Shown here: positions 34,259 to 46,800 of the stretch, piece by piece | How the letters are laid out: each line of letters begins with the position of its first letter | How positions within the stretch are numbered: the first letter of the stretch is position 1 | Translations under genes and position numbers: made by a program | Assembly (NCBI GenBank): GCA_029378245.1 | Contig: JARKIF010000063.1 | Location: 1-64,000 of the forward strand | DNA length: 64,000 nucleotides | Direction: 5' to 3' | DNA from: Roridomyces roridus | Taxonomy: Eukaryota; Basidiomycota; Agaricomycetes; Agaricales; Mycenaceae | The notes under the pieces: generated by a model | The model's database searches: none | What the model saw: the letters and a program-made list of their open reading frames with translations, nothing else | Told to the model about the DNA's origin: nothing

Positions 34259-34825
34259 GGTGGTCGGGTCGCTCCAAGCTTGTCGGGTTACGCAGGGTGA
34301 GAGGAGGGCAGAGACAGGCAAGAGACAGTGTCAGCACCTAGGGCTAAGTCAGGTTCTAGTCGGCAACGAACAAGGCGACCGAGCGAAGAGCAGAAGACGA
34401 GACTCAAGAGGTAGAGCAAGCCGTAGGGAGAATAGACTAGATTCGTCTACAGTACTGAGACTGTAGACGGGTATATATAATACATGATCGAATTAGGTAC
34501 CAGGGGTAGGGGGTAGGAGCAGGGGTGATCGCGACAAGTAGGGGTTTAAATGCAGGGGAGAGTGGAGTACCAAGTAGGGGTTGAGACAAGACCCGGCTGA
34601 TCAGTGATGATCGCTTATTAGGGTATTGATGGTTGATGATTGATCGGGTTACAACCCGTCGGGTTGTTGCCTGGGGTCATATCATGACAGTCAGACAGGA
34701 GCGTGATCATTGATCATTTGATGAAGATGACGACATCGCTGACATGCCGATCGGCACATCACTGCCATCACCAGAATCCCGGTGGTCCTGTTATCTCAAC
34801 TCCCGGAACACTCACTGGTTCAACC
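34259..34825. other. Intergenic with simple GGGGTAGG-type repeats
   Basis: Repeats such as AGGGGTAGGGGGTAGGAGC lie near 34502-34590. No gene was recognised. Confidence 0.35.
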
Positions 34826-34833
34826 CTTGCTTG

Positions 34834-35743
34834 TAAGGCTGAAACCATTTCGTTTTCGTTTGCAGGTTTGGGCAAAACAAACGGAAACGGTACGTAAACG
34901 TTTGTAAACCGTTTTAAACCGTTTTCACACGGTATTTTTCAGCGCAGGAAAAATTACACATATCAGACAAGACTCGACAAGACTACTACCCCCTGCCACA
35001 TTCCAGCGTGCGCTTGAGAAAGCCAGCCCTACCCAGGTTTTGACGAGCATCGCCTCTTGAATTGTCCGCGCTGCTAACGTAGTCTCTCTTGACAGATGCT
35101 TTATCAGTTGCCGCTCGTACCACTGCTAACGATGAGCACGTGTCGCGGCAGATGTTACATGACTTGGAAAACAAGCGCTCAACGGAGACACTTGTGCCTG
35201 GTATGGCCAGAAAGTCCCGGGCCATCTTTGAGATGATGGGAAAGTCACGGTCGTGAGCCTGTGCGTCGGGATCAGACATGTATTTGGTACATTCAAAACC
35301 AATAGGGTGACCGACCTTCCACCATGCAAGCGGCGCAAAGTAGGCGGGCGTATACTTACGCGGCACAGAACGAGGGGACGTAAGATTGCGGTAGAGGAGG
35401 TGGCGAAGATCCGTATAGAAAGGGGGCGGCGGTCTGGATAGCGGCCGAACTCCGTGTGGGCTACATGAATGGGCTACCCTGGCTCAGTGTCGAGATCATC
35501 GCAGAGGGAAAGATGTTTTTGACAGCTGGCACGTAATTGAGCGCTGATGACTCACCACCGATCCGCACTCAAAAATTGATATTTACTTCCGCCGTCCTGG
35601 CACGGTTCTCAATGCTGGATGAAAACCATTTAAACCATTTGTTTGTTTTTGTTTACCGTTTGCGTCCACCCACAAATTAAATGGAAATGAAAACGGTTGA
35701 AACCGTTTGCAAACGTTTGCAAACGGAAAGGGTTGCAGCCCTA
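34834..35743. mobile_element. hAT element E with transposase remnant
   Basis: The ends TAAGGCTGAAACC (34834) and GGGTTGCAGCCCTA (35743) are imperfect inverted repeats. The 8-bp CTTGCTTG flanks both sides (34826-34833 and 35744-35751). Subterminal arrays of AAACCGTTT and CAAACGTTTGC palindromes fill both ends. The 910-bp body holds the C-terminal part of a hAT transposase (next entry), which supports the hAT assignment of the TAGGG-ended elements. Confidence 0.88.
34986..35366 (-). pseudogene. hAT transposase C-terminal dimerisation fragment
   Basis: The minus strand reads AYFAPLAWWKVG, then FPIISKMARDFLAIPGTSVSVERLFSKS, the signature of the hAT C-terminal dimerisation region (Dimer_Tnp_hAT). 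The N-terminal zinc finger and RNase H-like catalytic core are absent, so the element cannot mobilise itself. Confidence 0.8.
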
Positions 35744-35751
35744 CTTGCTTG

Positions 35752-36483
35752 GCCACTTTTTGAACATTACGATGACGTTCCAGATTAATCAAGATTCCCC
35801 TCTGGAACAAGCAGGATCACATTTCGGATCAGATGTGATCCCTTCCAACAATGCAGCACAAGATGTTCAAATATTCGACATGCATTATCCCAAGGCTGTG
35901 GTGGATGGAAGCTGCAGAGGTTCGATGACAATTCAAGGAGTATCAAGGAGTAACTTGGGAGTAACACAGATCATGCATCATCATTAGTCTCACGTAGCCA
36001 GACCCTTGACTAGTTGACGTTGCAAGCAAGTAACCAGTGAGGGTCTGATTGCAAACGCGCCTCGGATTGATGACATTTTCAATACAGTTTTTGACGTGAT
36101 GGCGGTTTGCCGCCCGTTCGGCAGCTAATTTTTCCTTGAAATTCACCCTTTTAGAATTGTACATACGTAGCTACCTATACGCTCTGTAGCCCTGCGAAAA
36201 AAAAACAGCGCGAAATGGTGAGGTTGGCGAGGCGCAATGAGGGACGCCCAGATCAATGACGTTGTTGGCTCAACACGACATCATCTCCCGGTTGCCCGCC
36301 AACAGGGCGCGTTTGCAATCAGACTACATCATCATGCTTCATGCATTATCATTGACTGCTTGTACAAACAATTACAAATTGATCGCGCGAGTTTTGCGGG
36401 AGATCAGAACATTTCAGCCCCACAGAACCCTCCTCTTGACAGAGTGGGGGATTGTGCCACCACCTTGCTGTCTGATCTGTAGA
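35752..36483. other. Gene-free stretch with a short inverted repeat
   Basis: GTCTGATTGCAAACGCGCC at about 36045-36063 is repeated inverted at about 36304-36323, which could be a small foldback element about 280 bp long. No gene was recognised. Confidence 0.4.
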
Positions 36484-36865
36484 TGACACCGGGGGCAATG
36501 TCCGAGGCATGTCAAAATGACATGCCTCGTACGCATGTCTCAACGCATGTATGTAAAAGAACAATGATGTCACAAATCAAACCCATAGTGATTGCCGCGA
36601 GAAATAAAACTCGCACATACCGCGGACTTGGAACAAACTGGTTAAATCTTTCGGAGTTAACCTAAATCGGGTGAAATGGCTGGTCATCAATGAGCTTGTC
36701 GCAACCGACTGACAACTTTGATAGATAGGACAGGAATTTAATCGCCTACAGGTCCCGTTGAGGACAACACAGCCGATAATGTATCCCTATGTATCCGTAA
36801 TGCACCCGCCTTGTCAGATAAGTACTCTAGGTTGCCATCTGCCATTCCTTTCCGCTCCCCTGCCC

Positions 36866-39800
36866 ATGTCCAGCCCAGAGGCTCCCCCGGAGCCCCCAGC
36901 TCCTCCTCCACAGGTTATCTGCACATGTCTATACTGCAGCACGCAGACCGTCGTTGTCAACGGAATTTCACAGCCTGGATGTGAAGTCAGTAGCAATACC
37001 CGCACAGATCACCTGAAGAAAGCTGCAAAGAAAAAGAAGGCAACTACCCAAAGATCTAAAGAACAACCACCCCCACAAGCGACAAGGCCAACTCCCGAAA
37101 GCAGCCCTGGAGCCCGGAAGCCAAGCTGTATGTCTCTTCCTCTTCCTATGCCAGAGTACAACTCAACTAATGGCTGACCTGCTTTTGAGGGCCATTGCTG
37201 TTGCATGGCAATCCGAGTCTGGGGTTGTGAAATCTGGATTGAGACAAACTCTTCGTATTTTCAATGCCAAATTGTGCAAGTACTTGAGTTGTACACAGAA
37301 GTTGAAGCGAAGATGTAGGACCACCGGCAACCGCGGAGATGACAGCGTGCTGCGTGGGCATGGCGGCAGACCAAAGAGGCCATCAGAGTCAAGAGGCAGG
37401 GTTTGCCAGTGGTTAAGTGGGGGAGACCGCAAGAAAGCGCGGCGTACCGACTGATTCTATGGCCTGTATTCATTGGAACTTAAGTTATGATGGAACTTGA
37501 GTTCCTCTGGCGATAAAATTACTCATATCTTAAGATGTGCTCATACTTTATTTGGCTTCCCCGCGCCGCGGTGGAGATCGCAACCTTTGACCTAGGCCGG
37601 CGGGTAAGATGATAAGATTAGTATTCAATGTGTAACGGTAAATGACAATGCGCCTGCCAAAAGGAGTCAAAATTGATCGTAAAATTACCTTGAATGGAAG
37701 TGGTCCCACCACCGACACTGACATCATCGAAAAAGTGCGACCCCATTCTCGCGGGAAAACGGCCGATAAAGCCGAGCTTAAAAATAAATTTTTAAGACTC
37801 GGAATAGCCCTGACTATAAACACACCACTCATCCTTCAGTTGTGCTGCACATTGATTGTCTGGCTCAATTTGAATGCCGGTGTCAGCCGAAGAACAGCAA
37901 ATAGTGTCTTGAAGGCCTTGCAGTTCATTTTTTCAATCGTCTTTGCCCTCTTGGAAACAGCTATAGCCACCCAGCTAGGCTTTGCTGTGAAGCTCCCAGG
38001 GATTGAAATCCCCAAAGATCTGCGTACAGCCTATAGAATCTACAACAAGGAGCCAGATATTATCCGAACAGCATGCTGTCCCAAGTGCTTCACTCTCTAT
38101 AGTCGGCCAATTCCTTGGGTCTGCAGCTACAAGGGATCCCCACAATCTAGGGCATGCAATACTGAACTCTGGCGCCTGCAGAGGTTTGGCAGGATTGCTC
38201 GCTGGGTCCCAAAAACATTGTATAATACCCAAAACTTTGAATCATGGCTGCAGTTTTTTCTCTCTCTCAGCGTCATATAGAGGATCATCTAGACCATGCC
38301 TTCCATAAAGTTCCCCCAGTATTTGGAGAGGATATGCGAGATATACAGGACAGTCCAGCATGGAAGGATCAACACACGTTTCGGAGCCACAGCAAATATA
38401 ATCTGGTCTTTGGTCTGTACATTGACTGGTTCAATCCTTATACCAATAAAATTGCTGGTACGTGTGCCCCCCAAGATGTGGCTGAATTATGCTGAATTAT
38501 TCTAGGCAAAGTTGTGTCATGTGGAGCGGTTGTGCTTTATTGCATGAATCTCCCGCCCGAGATTCGGTACCTGCCAGAAAATATCTTCATTGTGGGACTT
38601 ATTCCCTCGCCCTCAAAGCCTGAAGCCACCCTGCTGTCACACATGCTGAAGCCAGTAATTCAGGCCATGCAATTAGCCAAGAACATTGTGACACATCGTC
38701 AACCCGGTGGTGTCCCGGTTGAAACCCGAATCATTCCCCTCATTGCCGATTTGCCAGCTGCCAGGGAGACAGCTGGTTTCTTGTCCCATGCTGCCAACCT
38801 TTTCTGCTCCTTTTGCCTCTGCCCAAGCAGTGATGTTGAGAGCCTTGATCGATCAGCCTGGGTTCCTCGTACTGGGGCTCAGGTCCGAGCTGAGGCTCAA
38901 ATCTGGCTCAACAAGACATCAAAGAAAGATCGCAATGATCAGGCAACTCGCACGGGTGTCCGCCACACTCCGCTGCATGATCAGTCATTCTGGGACCCCG
39001 TTAAACATGTTGTGCTGGGCTTTATGCATAACTGGCTGGAGGGGATATTGCAACATCAGCTTCGGGATCTCTGGGGAATTGGGCGCCGCACGGCAACAGA
39101 AAGGACACTCCGGGACATAGCCGAGGAGGAGCGGTATTCAGAGAGTGAAGTGGAGCAATCTGCTGATGAACTTGAAGAACTTCGTCAGGAAGCTATAGAG
39201 CATGAAAACCTTGCTTCTTCAATGAGAGCAGGCCCGTCAACCTACTCCGAGTCGGACAGTGGATCAACCACACGTGCTACACGTATACCACATTCCAATG
39301 GAAGTTCTACTCCCCGTGCGACACCAGCACCTTCACAATCCATACCTAGCCCCAGCGTATCCGAAATGGAAGATGATTTTATGGATATGGATGACCCAGA
39401 AGACGTAGACTATGAGTCCATTCTACAAGGCTCTTTCGAATTCACAGAGGAGGAGTTGCAGAAGATCAGGAACTGCATCCGGGATATCACACTTCCCACC
39501 TGGGTTGGACGTCCCCCGGCGAATCTCGGAGAGGCCAAGCACGGCAAACTCAAAGCACACCAATATCTCACCCTCTTCACCGTCATATTCCCGCTTATTC
39601 TTCCGGAGCTGTGGTCAACTGGCGATGAAATACAGCAAGCACTCCTTCAAAGCTTTTACAATCTTGTAGCAGCCACAAATATCATTGCCTCTTTCCGGAC
39701 TTCAAATTCGGAAGCTGAAAGCTTCACAGAATTCTATGTTGCATATCGGCGCTCCCTGCGCCAGCTGTTTGCAGACTCCCCTTCCCTTCCGAACCACCAC

Positions 39801-40685
39801 TTCGCCATGCATAACGAGGAACAGTTGAAATATTGGGGACCTGTAGCAGGGCTCAGTGAATTCCCTGGGGAGCGTATCAATGGAATGTTCCAAAAAATCC
39901 CAACAAATCGCCATCTCTGTATGTGTTCAATTTCTTTCTGCTGCATTGGGTATGAAGTTGATTAATAATGTTCAGATGATATGGATTTTACCATGCTTAC
40001 CCAAATGACCCGCCTCTCACGGCTTGAAGCTATGCTACACCATCCAGAGCATGAAGGTTCCAAGGAGCTTGCAGCCCTTTCAAGCATCCTGGAGCCTGGG
40101 GATAAAGCCAAACCACCAGAGGCAGAGGAGCTTGATACAACAGATGTTGCCGACATCCTGTTCAAAGCCTCGGAACTGCCTGCACCGGAGTATCAGGGCC
40201 TTCTCCACTATTTGCGCTCCATGGGTCGACCTTATCGCAGCGCTGCCGATTTCCCGCATCCGGATTCTGCCCTCATCCTTCCACCTAGAGCAACCCGTCC
40301 TCGTCAATTCAACAATAATGGCCGCACCTATAGCTGTTACTCATCTCACCCGGGCAACAGCCAAATTCAATTTTACAATCCACAGACTCAGAGAAATGAA
40401 ACTGGGTTTATTGATGCGGTTCTGGAAATCCCTCTCGAAGGATTTTTGGAAAGGTTCCTTCTCATACGCCCCCATCTAGTTTTGAACACCCCCATCCCGG
40501 TGTATTCAAATTACCCCCGAATCATGACCGCAGTGGTTCATGCTACTCCCTCAAATAATCTGCTCATTATTGAACCACGGCACATCATTACCCATTTGAC
40601 AACATATTGGAGACCTGCAGGTACCTATGGGATCCCTCATGATATGCTCGTGGTTTGTTGGGCATTGAACCGAGGGCTGAAGTAA
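36866..40685 (+). pseudogene. Tnp2-like transposase gene with a frame break
   Basis: Recognised exons: about 36866-37127 (MSSPEAPPEPPAPPPQ, then CTCLYCSTQTVV), about 37640-38457, 38506-39918 and 39976-40685; the last junctions keep phase exactly. The middle has a cysteine cluster (CCPKCFTLY..CSYK..AC) and the core YNLVFGLYIDWFNP, AVVLYCMNLPPEIRYLPENI, VGLIPSP and LIADLPAARETAGF typical of fungal Tnp2-type transposases; DWFNP and DLPA hold candidate catalytic acids. The frame shifts by one base near 38250-38265 in a T/CT-rich run, between NFESWLQF and HIEDHLDHAF, so the copy is probably inactive. The segment 37190-37640 matches nothing I can place. It cuts and joins transposon DNA in intact relatives. 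Confidence 0.8.
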
Positions 40686-40862
40686 TTTATATGTATTATG
40701 TCCCTTGTTTTCCTTGTAATTAGCTTCATGATTTACACATCGTCTTCACAAAGTCAGCAGATCTAACACAAAGACATTTGACAACAATTAAATCAAATTA
40801 GATTGCAGGCTAGTAATCTATGTCTAAAGCTTGGATATAGAGGAGGAAAGTTGAAGCAATTC

Positions 40863-42395
40863 TCAGACATGGTCGACATCGTTCGGCGGCACCCGGTAGT
40901 ATTCGTCCAACTGGGCAAGCTCCTCCGGGGTGGGCACTTTGTAAAGATCAAGCTTGGCACGTCCGTACTGGGTCATAAATGCATCCCGCGGCAGATTCTT
41001 CCACTTCTCGACGTCGGACCAACTGGTACAAAATGCCTCCGTCGGCAGAGCGATCCCGTTGTTCATGTACATTGCACGCTCACGGAGGGAGAGCACGGTG
41101 TTGTAGTAATCGGGCTCGAAGTAGTCAAGGGGGACGTGCAACGGGTGGCGGAGAGAAATCTCGGAGGGCCCAAGGTTTGAGTCTACTCGCGTGCGATTAA
41201 CACTGATGACCGGGGATGAGTTTGTAGCAAACAAGAAAGACTCGGAGTGGTTACGCACGCTGCACCATTGCGTCCAGCGCCATCCTTGTGCCTAGAATCC
41301 ATCAACCTGAACAAGCCGCCCACCATCCTCGCACGACCAGGCTTCTCATGGACCGCGTAATGTCCCGTTTGCGGATCAGGCTCGTCGTCCGAGTGTCCTT
41401 CGACTTCTTCTGCCAAAGCAAGGACCTCGGGACTAAAGCCATCAGCTTGAAGTTGCTCAACGCGACCGTCACCCAACTACACACATATCAGACTCATAAC
41501 AAACAGGCATGAGAGACATACTTCAATTCGGCGGCGATAGGTGTTGTTTTTGGCGATATCGAGCGCGACACGGCCCGGAGATTTGGCCTCCTTGCGTGCA
41601 ATCTTCGCCATGTGGCAATACACGAAGTTTTCGTAGAGTTGGACAAGTAGCGGGAAATCATTGAGGTTTGCTAAATTCGGCTTTAGTGCAGTCAGTGAGT
41701 TGAACGGAACAAAGCGGGAAAGAAGCGGGAAAGACGAACCCTCATATGTGTGTATCCAAATCCTGTAGCGACGGCCTTGAAGGTTGAAATAACAAGACGC
41801 ATGTGTAGGGTGTTGTAGATGGAGTCTGGTGTGCCGAGAACGTCCGGGGCCCACTGCCTCAACCCGGCGCGAGCGATGGTGTTGAATGTCATTTGAAGGT
41901 GTTCTTCGCCGACCTCCCGCAGATCGCAGGCAGTTTGACTACGCCCGAGAATGGCCACCTGCTGTATCTCCGTGACAATGGAAACAGCCTGGGCGGCAAA
42001 TGGCTGAGCTTGTTGACGAAGGAGAGTTGCGACATCAGCCTCAACTGCGTCCTCCGATGTGTAGCGACGGTTGAATACTTGGATAAGGTCGCCGGAGACG
42101 GGAGGGGGTATCGATTCCTGGGTGAAGAGTCCCCAAATGGTGCGAATGTGTAAATGAAACGCCCCCTTGAAGAGAGAGGATGAATTATTGGATAGTGAGA
42201 ATTTAGCGAACGCACCTGTGTCCCGAGTGCTTTCTTGGCCTTCACGGCATGCTGTGTCATAGCATATTGCTTCTTGCCACGCTTGGCGGGTGCGGCCGTG
42301 GCAGTAGAAGGAGTGCCGCCTGCGCCGGAACGAGACTTCTTTGAAGGGATATTGGCATAGCGATTTCCGCTGTTGGATCTGCCGCGCTTGCCCAT
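40863..42395 (-). pseudogene. Second protein gene of the CACTA-like element
   Basis: Exons on the minus strand: 42395-42216 (MGKRGRSNSGNRYANIPSKK, basic, nuclear-localisation-like), from 42117 (SIPPPVSGDLIQVFNRRYTS through NTLHMRLVISTFKAVATGFG), then about 41662-41520 (NLNDFPLLVQLYENFVYCHM, KNNTYRRRIE) and from about 41476 down to the stop at 40863 (HSDDEPDPQ; LPTEAFCTSWSDVEKWKNLP). Similar proteins accompany Tnp2-type elements in mushrooms, by my recollection; their role is unknown, perhaps DNA binding. Two one-base faults are needed to join the pieces: a missing G at the donor after THMR near 41747 and a shift near 41290. Confidence 0.6.
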
Positions 42396-42987
42396 GGAAA
42401 AGGGTAGGATGGTGCTTGGAATCACCGAAGGGGAGCTGAGGGAGGTGTTGTACTGCAGCACCTGGTATATGTTCACAACGAGTGGCGCATTGTGTCGAAT
42501 TGGGCAAACCATACATACATGACATTGAGGCACATTCAAGCCTCCGTCTCAGGCTGTTGTCTCGGATCCGTCTAGTTGGTCTGGAAACAAGCCCTAAGAT
42601 GGACTTGAACTTCCGGGATAGTCCAAGTGAAAGACCAGCAGAGGAAATGTCGAGCCAGACAGAGGAAATGGGGCCAGCGGTTGTTGTTGAAAGAGGCGCG
42701 AGCGAAGTGCTCCGTCCGCTGATCCGAGTATGACAGATTCTGTCAGCATAACTTGGCCCTTTGACGCACTTAGCGGATTTACTTGAAAAGCAAAATCCGA
42801 CGGCAAATTCACGATCACTTCATTCCCAATTAGTTCCCCTTGTGCTGAAGTCGTAACCTTGTTCCTGTTCGGAACGATTTTCTGCGGCCATCAATGCCGA
42901 ATGAGGTGTGACACCAGCACATGCGTCGAGACATGCGTCGAGACATGCAGACGAGGCATGTCAAAATGACATGCGTCGGACTTTGCC

Positions 42988-43541
42988 TAGGGCTCCGACC
43001 CGACCGTCAAAATGACGGGTCAACGAGCCGTCACGACGGGTGCCGGCCCGGCCGTACAGCCCTCTGAAGCCACAATTTGACGGCCGGGTCCGGGTCCGGT
43101 TCCTTGGCTGACGGGGTACCCGTTCCCGGCCGTCGACGGGCCATGACGGGTGGTGACGGGTCCTCGGCTAACTAACCATGCCGAGCTGCCATCATCACTT
43201 GATGCTCCAGGGGTAGCGCACATGGGTCATCGGCAATCTTCCCGATGGCCCACTACTGCGGTTCTGGCTGGTTTTGGAGGCTTCCCGAGTATCAATAGGT
43301 ATCGATCCGTAATTTTGACTTGCCGGCATCACGTTGACATCAATATGATGGTCGATTCGGCTGGAGGCACGGGCTGTCACCGCTCCGACCCGTCATGACG
43401 GCCGTGACGGGTCTGACGGGTACCACCCGGCCGTTTTGAGGCCTCGCAACATGGTCTGACGGCCGGGTGGGGCCCGTCCGACCTCCCATGACGGCCGTCA
43501 GAGCGACGGCCGTCGCCGTCAACGGCCGGGTCGGAGCCCTA
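42988..43541. mobile_element. hAT-type MITE D nested in the CACTA-like right end
   Basis: TAGGGCTCCGACCCG at 42988 is mirrored by CGGGTCGGAGCCCTA ending at 43541. ACTTTGCC flanks both ends (42980-42987 and 43542-43549). The 554-bp body is packed with GACGGCCGTC and GACGGGT repeats like MITE C. Excising it together with one flank copy rebuilds the terminal repeat of the host CACTA-like element. Confidence 0.92.
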
Positions 43542-43882
43542 ACTTTGCCCCCGGTGTGATGTGCGTCTGGACCGGTTCTTTTGTTACCTGTATGCCGCTG
43601 CGACGGGCAAGACTCCGGAGACTCGCGGAGAGTGGGAGAACTTGAACCAATATAGGAAACCTGAGCAGTGAGCTGTTACATGGCTCCGCTCAATGGCTCA
43701 TTACTCATGCATGTGGAGACGTGGGTCCATATATGGACCCGTGAACTGCACCCGTGTAGATACGTATCGGTCCGATGATTTAATACCTATTTCCGTATGT
43801 ACCCGCCGTCAAACTGCGGTAATCATGTATTACCCGATGACATGTGTGCCGCATGCCCACCACGTGCCTTTCTTATCCCTCG

Positions 43883-46800
43883 ATGGACACTACCAAACCC
43901 AAGGGCACTCACGGAGGCAAAAGATCTGGGGTCGGTCGGAAGCCAAAGGACAAGCCCAGCAATCCTCCACCACAGCCAGGGGAATCAGCTCGTCCCCGGA
44001 CCAATGTACATGCAGCTCAACCTGGAGATCCCATTGCTCCTTTTTTCGAGAGCCGTCGGAGTGACCAGCCTGTGCCGAGTACCCGGTCATTCTACTCTGC
44101 ATCAAATCCCGAAGCAGCCATCCAGCAACAGGATAATGTGGTTGAACCGGCACCAGGTGTGTATCTTTCCGCAAAAAATGGAGTATGAGTGTGACATATA
44201 ATCTAGTGCTGGTCATCTCCCCGGGGAATTTCGAGCAGCTTCAAGCTGACTTGAATTTTGTATCCCAGCATGATGAGCATGCAGATATTGCTCAGGGCGA
44301 TGCCCAAGTCGATGAAAGTTTTGTGGATGCTGCATTAGGTGTAGATGCAGACGAGGATAGAACAGCTGAAGATGAAGCCTCCTTCCCCAAGATTGAATCA
44401 GCCACTACTCGGTATTTGGAATCCGTCAAGTCCCGGGTACAGACAGAGATCAACCAACATGGCAAGCCACTGTGTTATCTGCGTGGAGACTTGTATGATC
44501 GCCCTCCCCACCCACTGTTTGCACTTCAAACTAGCTTTGTTCGGCCACTGGACAGTGCCCACCCACAAGATGGTCTCTACACCCGAGATGTTTGCTTATG
44601 GCTCCCGTATCTTCTCCCTGGAGCTCCGGACGAGTTCAAATGCAAGGCCTGTGGTAAATACTTGACTCGGAATGGTATGTTTGATTATAATGGATGCTTG
44701 CCCTGACCAAATTATGTAGGGTTCAATGACTCCCCAATTGCACGTCGCGTGCGCTCAATGCCCTCGGATTTCTTCCTCTTGACAAATCGATTTCTTTGTG
44801 ATAGTCGCAGGAAGGAAGATCAGGGCTGCGGCCGAAGCTTCCAAGGAACTGATCCATTCATTCTCGGTCAGCTTCCTCGGTTTACACAACTTGCATTTCC
44901 TGGTATGTACTGCTTACACAACTTGGCTCAAAGCTAATTTCAATAGCATATATCACAGCCCGCGGAGCAATCTCCAAGACAATGATGTGGCAGATGAAGA
45001 ATACCTTTGCAACACGCTTTGGCCCTGCTCCATTTTCCGAGTTGGTGTCGGAAATACAGCATCGAGAGCATGCAGAGTGTGAGCTAATGTACCTTGCTGC
45101 GGCCAAATTCTACCGTCCAACACGAGTCACACCATTCTCGGAGTTTGGTGATCACATGGGCTATGCTGGTTCACCTCCTGGTGTCTCCTTCCTCAAAGGA
45201 TGCTTCACAGACTTCACAACAGCTCATCGAATCTTCATTGAGCGCTATGTTGCCAGCCTTCCACTCACTATAGCAAAATCTGACCATACATTTGATGTCA
45301 GTCTTGCATATCTCACTAGATGTATTCAGCTCATGACCATGACTAGTTCCTGAAGCATACAGGTGGAATCAAGGGGGAGCGGATTTTCACATCTGCATAC
45401 ACAATCTTGAATGAATGGGAACAAACACGCAGTCATGCTCTTGCTCTCACAAAATCTCTCTCTTTTGTCAAAGAGTTATGGACATCTGTTATTGATGGTC
45501 TAAAGGCAGCTCAACTTCCACTGACACAATTTGTCTACACTGATATGCCAATTGGTATGCTACTAGTTGTAACCTATGATGCTTTGCTAAACTGACATGA
45601 TACTCTCCTCAGCAGAGCGCCCCTTTCATGAGGGCATCAATCAAGCACTGACTGCAAATGTTGAGCCCGTTACAGACTGGACCGATCTTAGTCCATTCTC
45701 AAGAGCACTGGACATTGGTGTTTTTCAAACATCGGACTCCGTTGAAATTGAACGGTTTGCTGGGGTCCTGCTCACCAAGATGAATCTCTCTTCGGCAAAT
45801 ACTGGTCATCACCTTGTTGGCCTTGCAATCAAGGCCCAGCAGAGACATGTATATTTCATTCAACTTCGTTCAAAATTTGGGATCTTTTTGTTCAATGTAA
45901 GTGAGATCGCTTGACATGCACTGATCTTGATTCTAACTGATACATTGATAGGTCTCCTCATTGACTGAGCCCAGTCATCTACCTCCTTCTCTTCGTGCAA
46001 TACTCACAAATCCTGCCATCATCAAATTTGGTCAGACAGTTCGTCGCTCGCTTGAAACCCTTGCGGATGTGTTTCAGTTGGCACAGCTGAACAAGGATCT
46101 CAAGACATGGAATCCTCCATTTCTTGATCTTGGTGCTTATGCCAAATTGAAGGGTGTTTCCAATGACCCCTCTCTCTCCACTCATGCCCTTGCTGGCCTT
46201 GTTCTCCAAAAATATCTCCCTGACCGTGCTTGGTCCCCGAATCATGAATGGACACAGGATGAATTGTTTCGTGAAATTGACTGCCAATGGCAAATCTGTA
46301 CAGCACTTTACCGCCTTTCTTCTGTTGGGCTTCCCTTGTCTGCGGAACAAGCAGCAGTTCATGGTCAACCAGTCACCCTTGTCCAAGGCTGCAAACCTGT
46401 GGCTGAAGGAACCATTGTGAGGGACCATCCTGGCTTTATAAATGCCCAGATGGACACCAATGGGAGTACAAGGGCAATAAATATCACCACGTCGCGGACA
46501 CTGATACAGCTAACCAGGGTCTGCAGTGATTTCAATTGCACAGATAATTCATTGATACTTTTCAGGTACTTGTGGGTGGCTCAATTAACGCGCTTCATAA
46601 ACAGACCCTGGAATGGATATTCTCCAATGGCGGCCAGCTTGTTGCTACTACCTCTCAGCTTCGCTCGCGCAATGGCCTTGATCTGTTCAAATCACCTCCA
46701 CTTCGGCACCATATGGGCACCCCAGCTACAGCAGCAGCCTATGATCCTGATGATCAATTCATACCATCTCCGAGCACACAGTTTCAACACTGGAAACCAA

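Larger units (their letters stand above)
36487..43556 (+). mobile_element. CACTA-like element with Tnp2-like transposase
   Basis: The left end CACCGGGGGCAATGTCCGAG is mirrored by the right end, which is interrupted by MITE D. With D and one copy of its target duplication removed, the right end reads as the complement of CACCGGGGGCAAAGTCCGAC. The terminal repeats extend through the perfect palindrome GGCATGTCA..TGACATGCC-type motif and further ACGCATGTC repeats. A 3-bp TGA flanks both sides (36484-36486 and 43557-43559). A CAC terminus, 3-bp duplication and a Tnp2-like protein all fit the CACTA (En/Spm-like) group. It carries two genes: the transposase (+) and a second conserved protein (-). 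Total 7070 bp including the nested 554-bp element and its extra 8-bp duplication. Confidence 0.88.
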
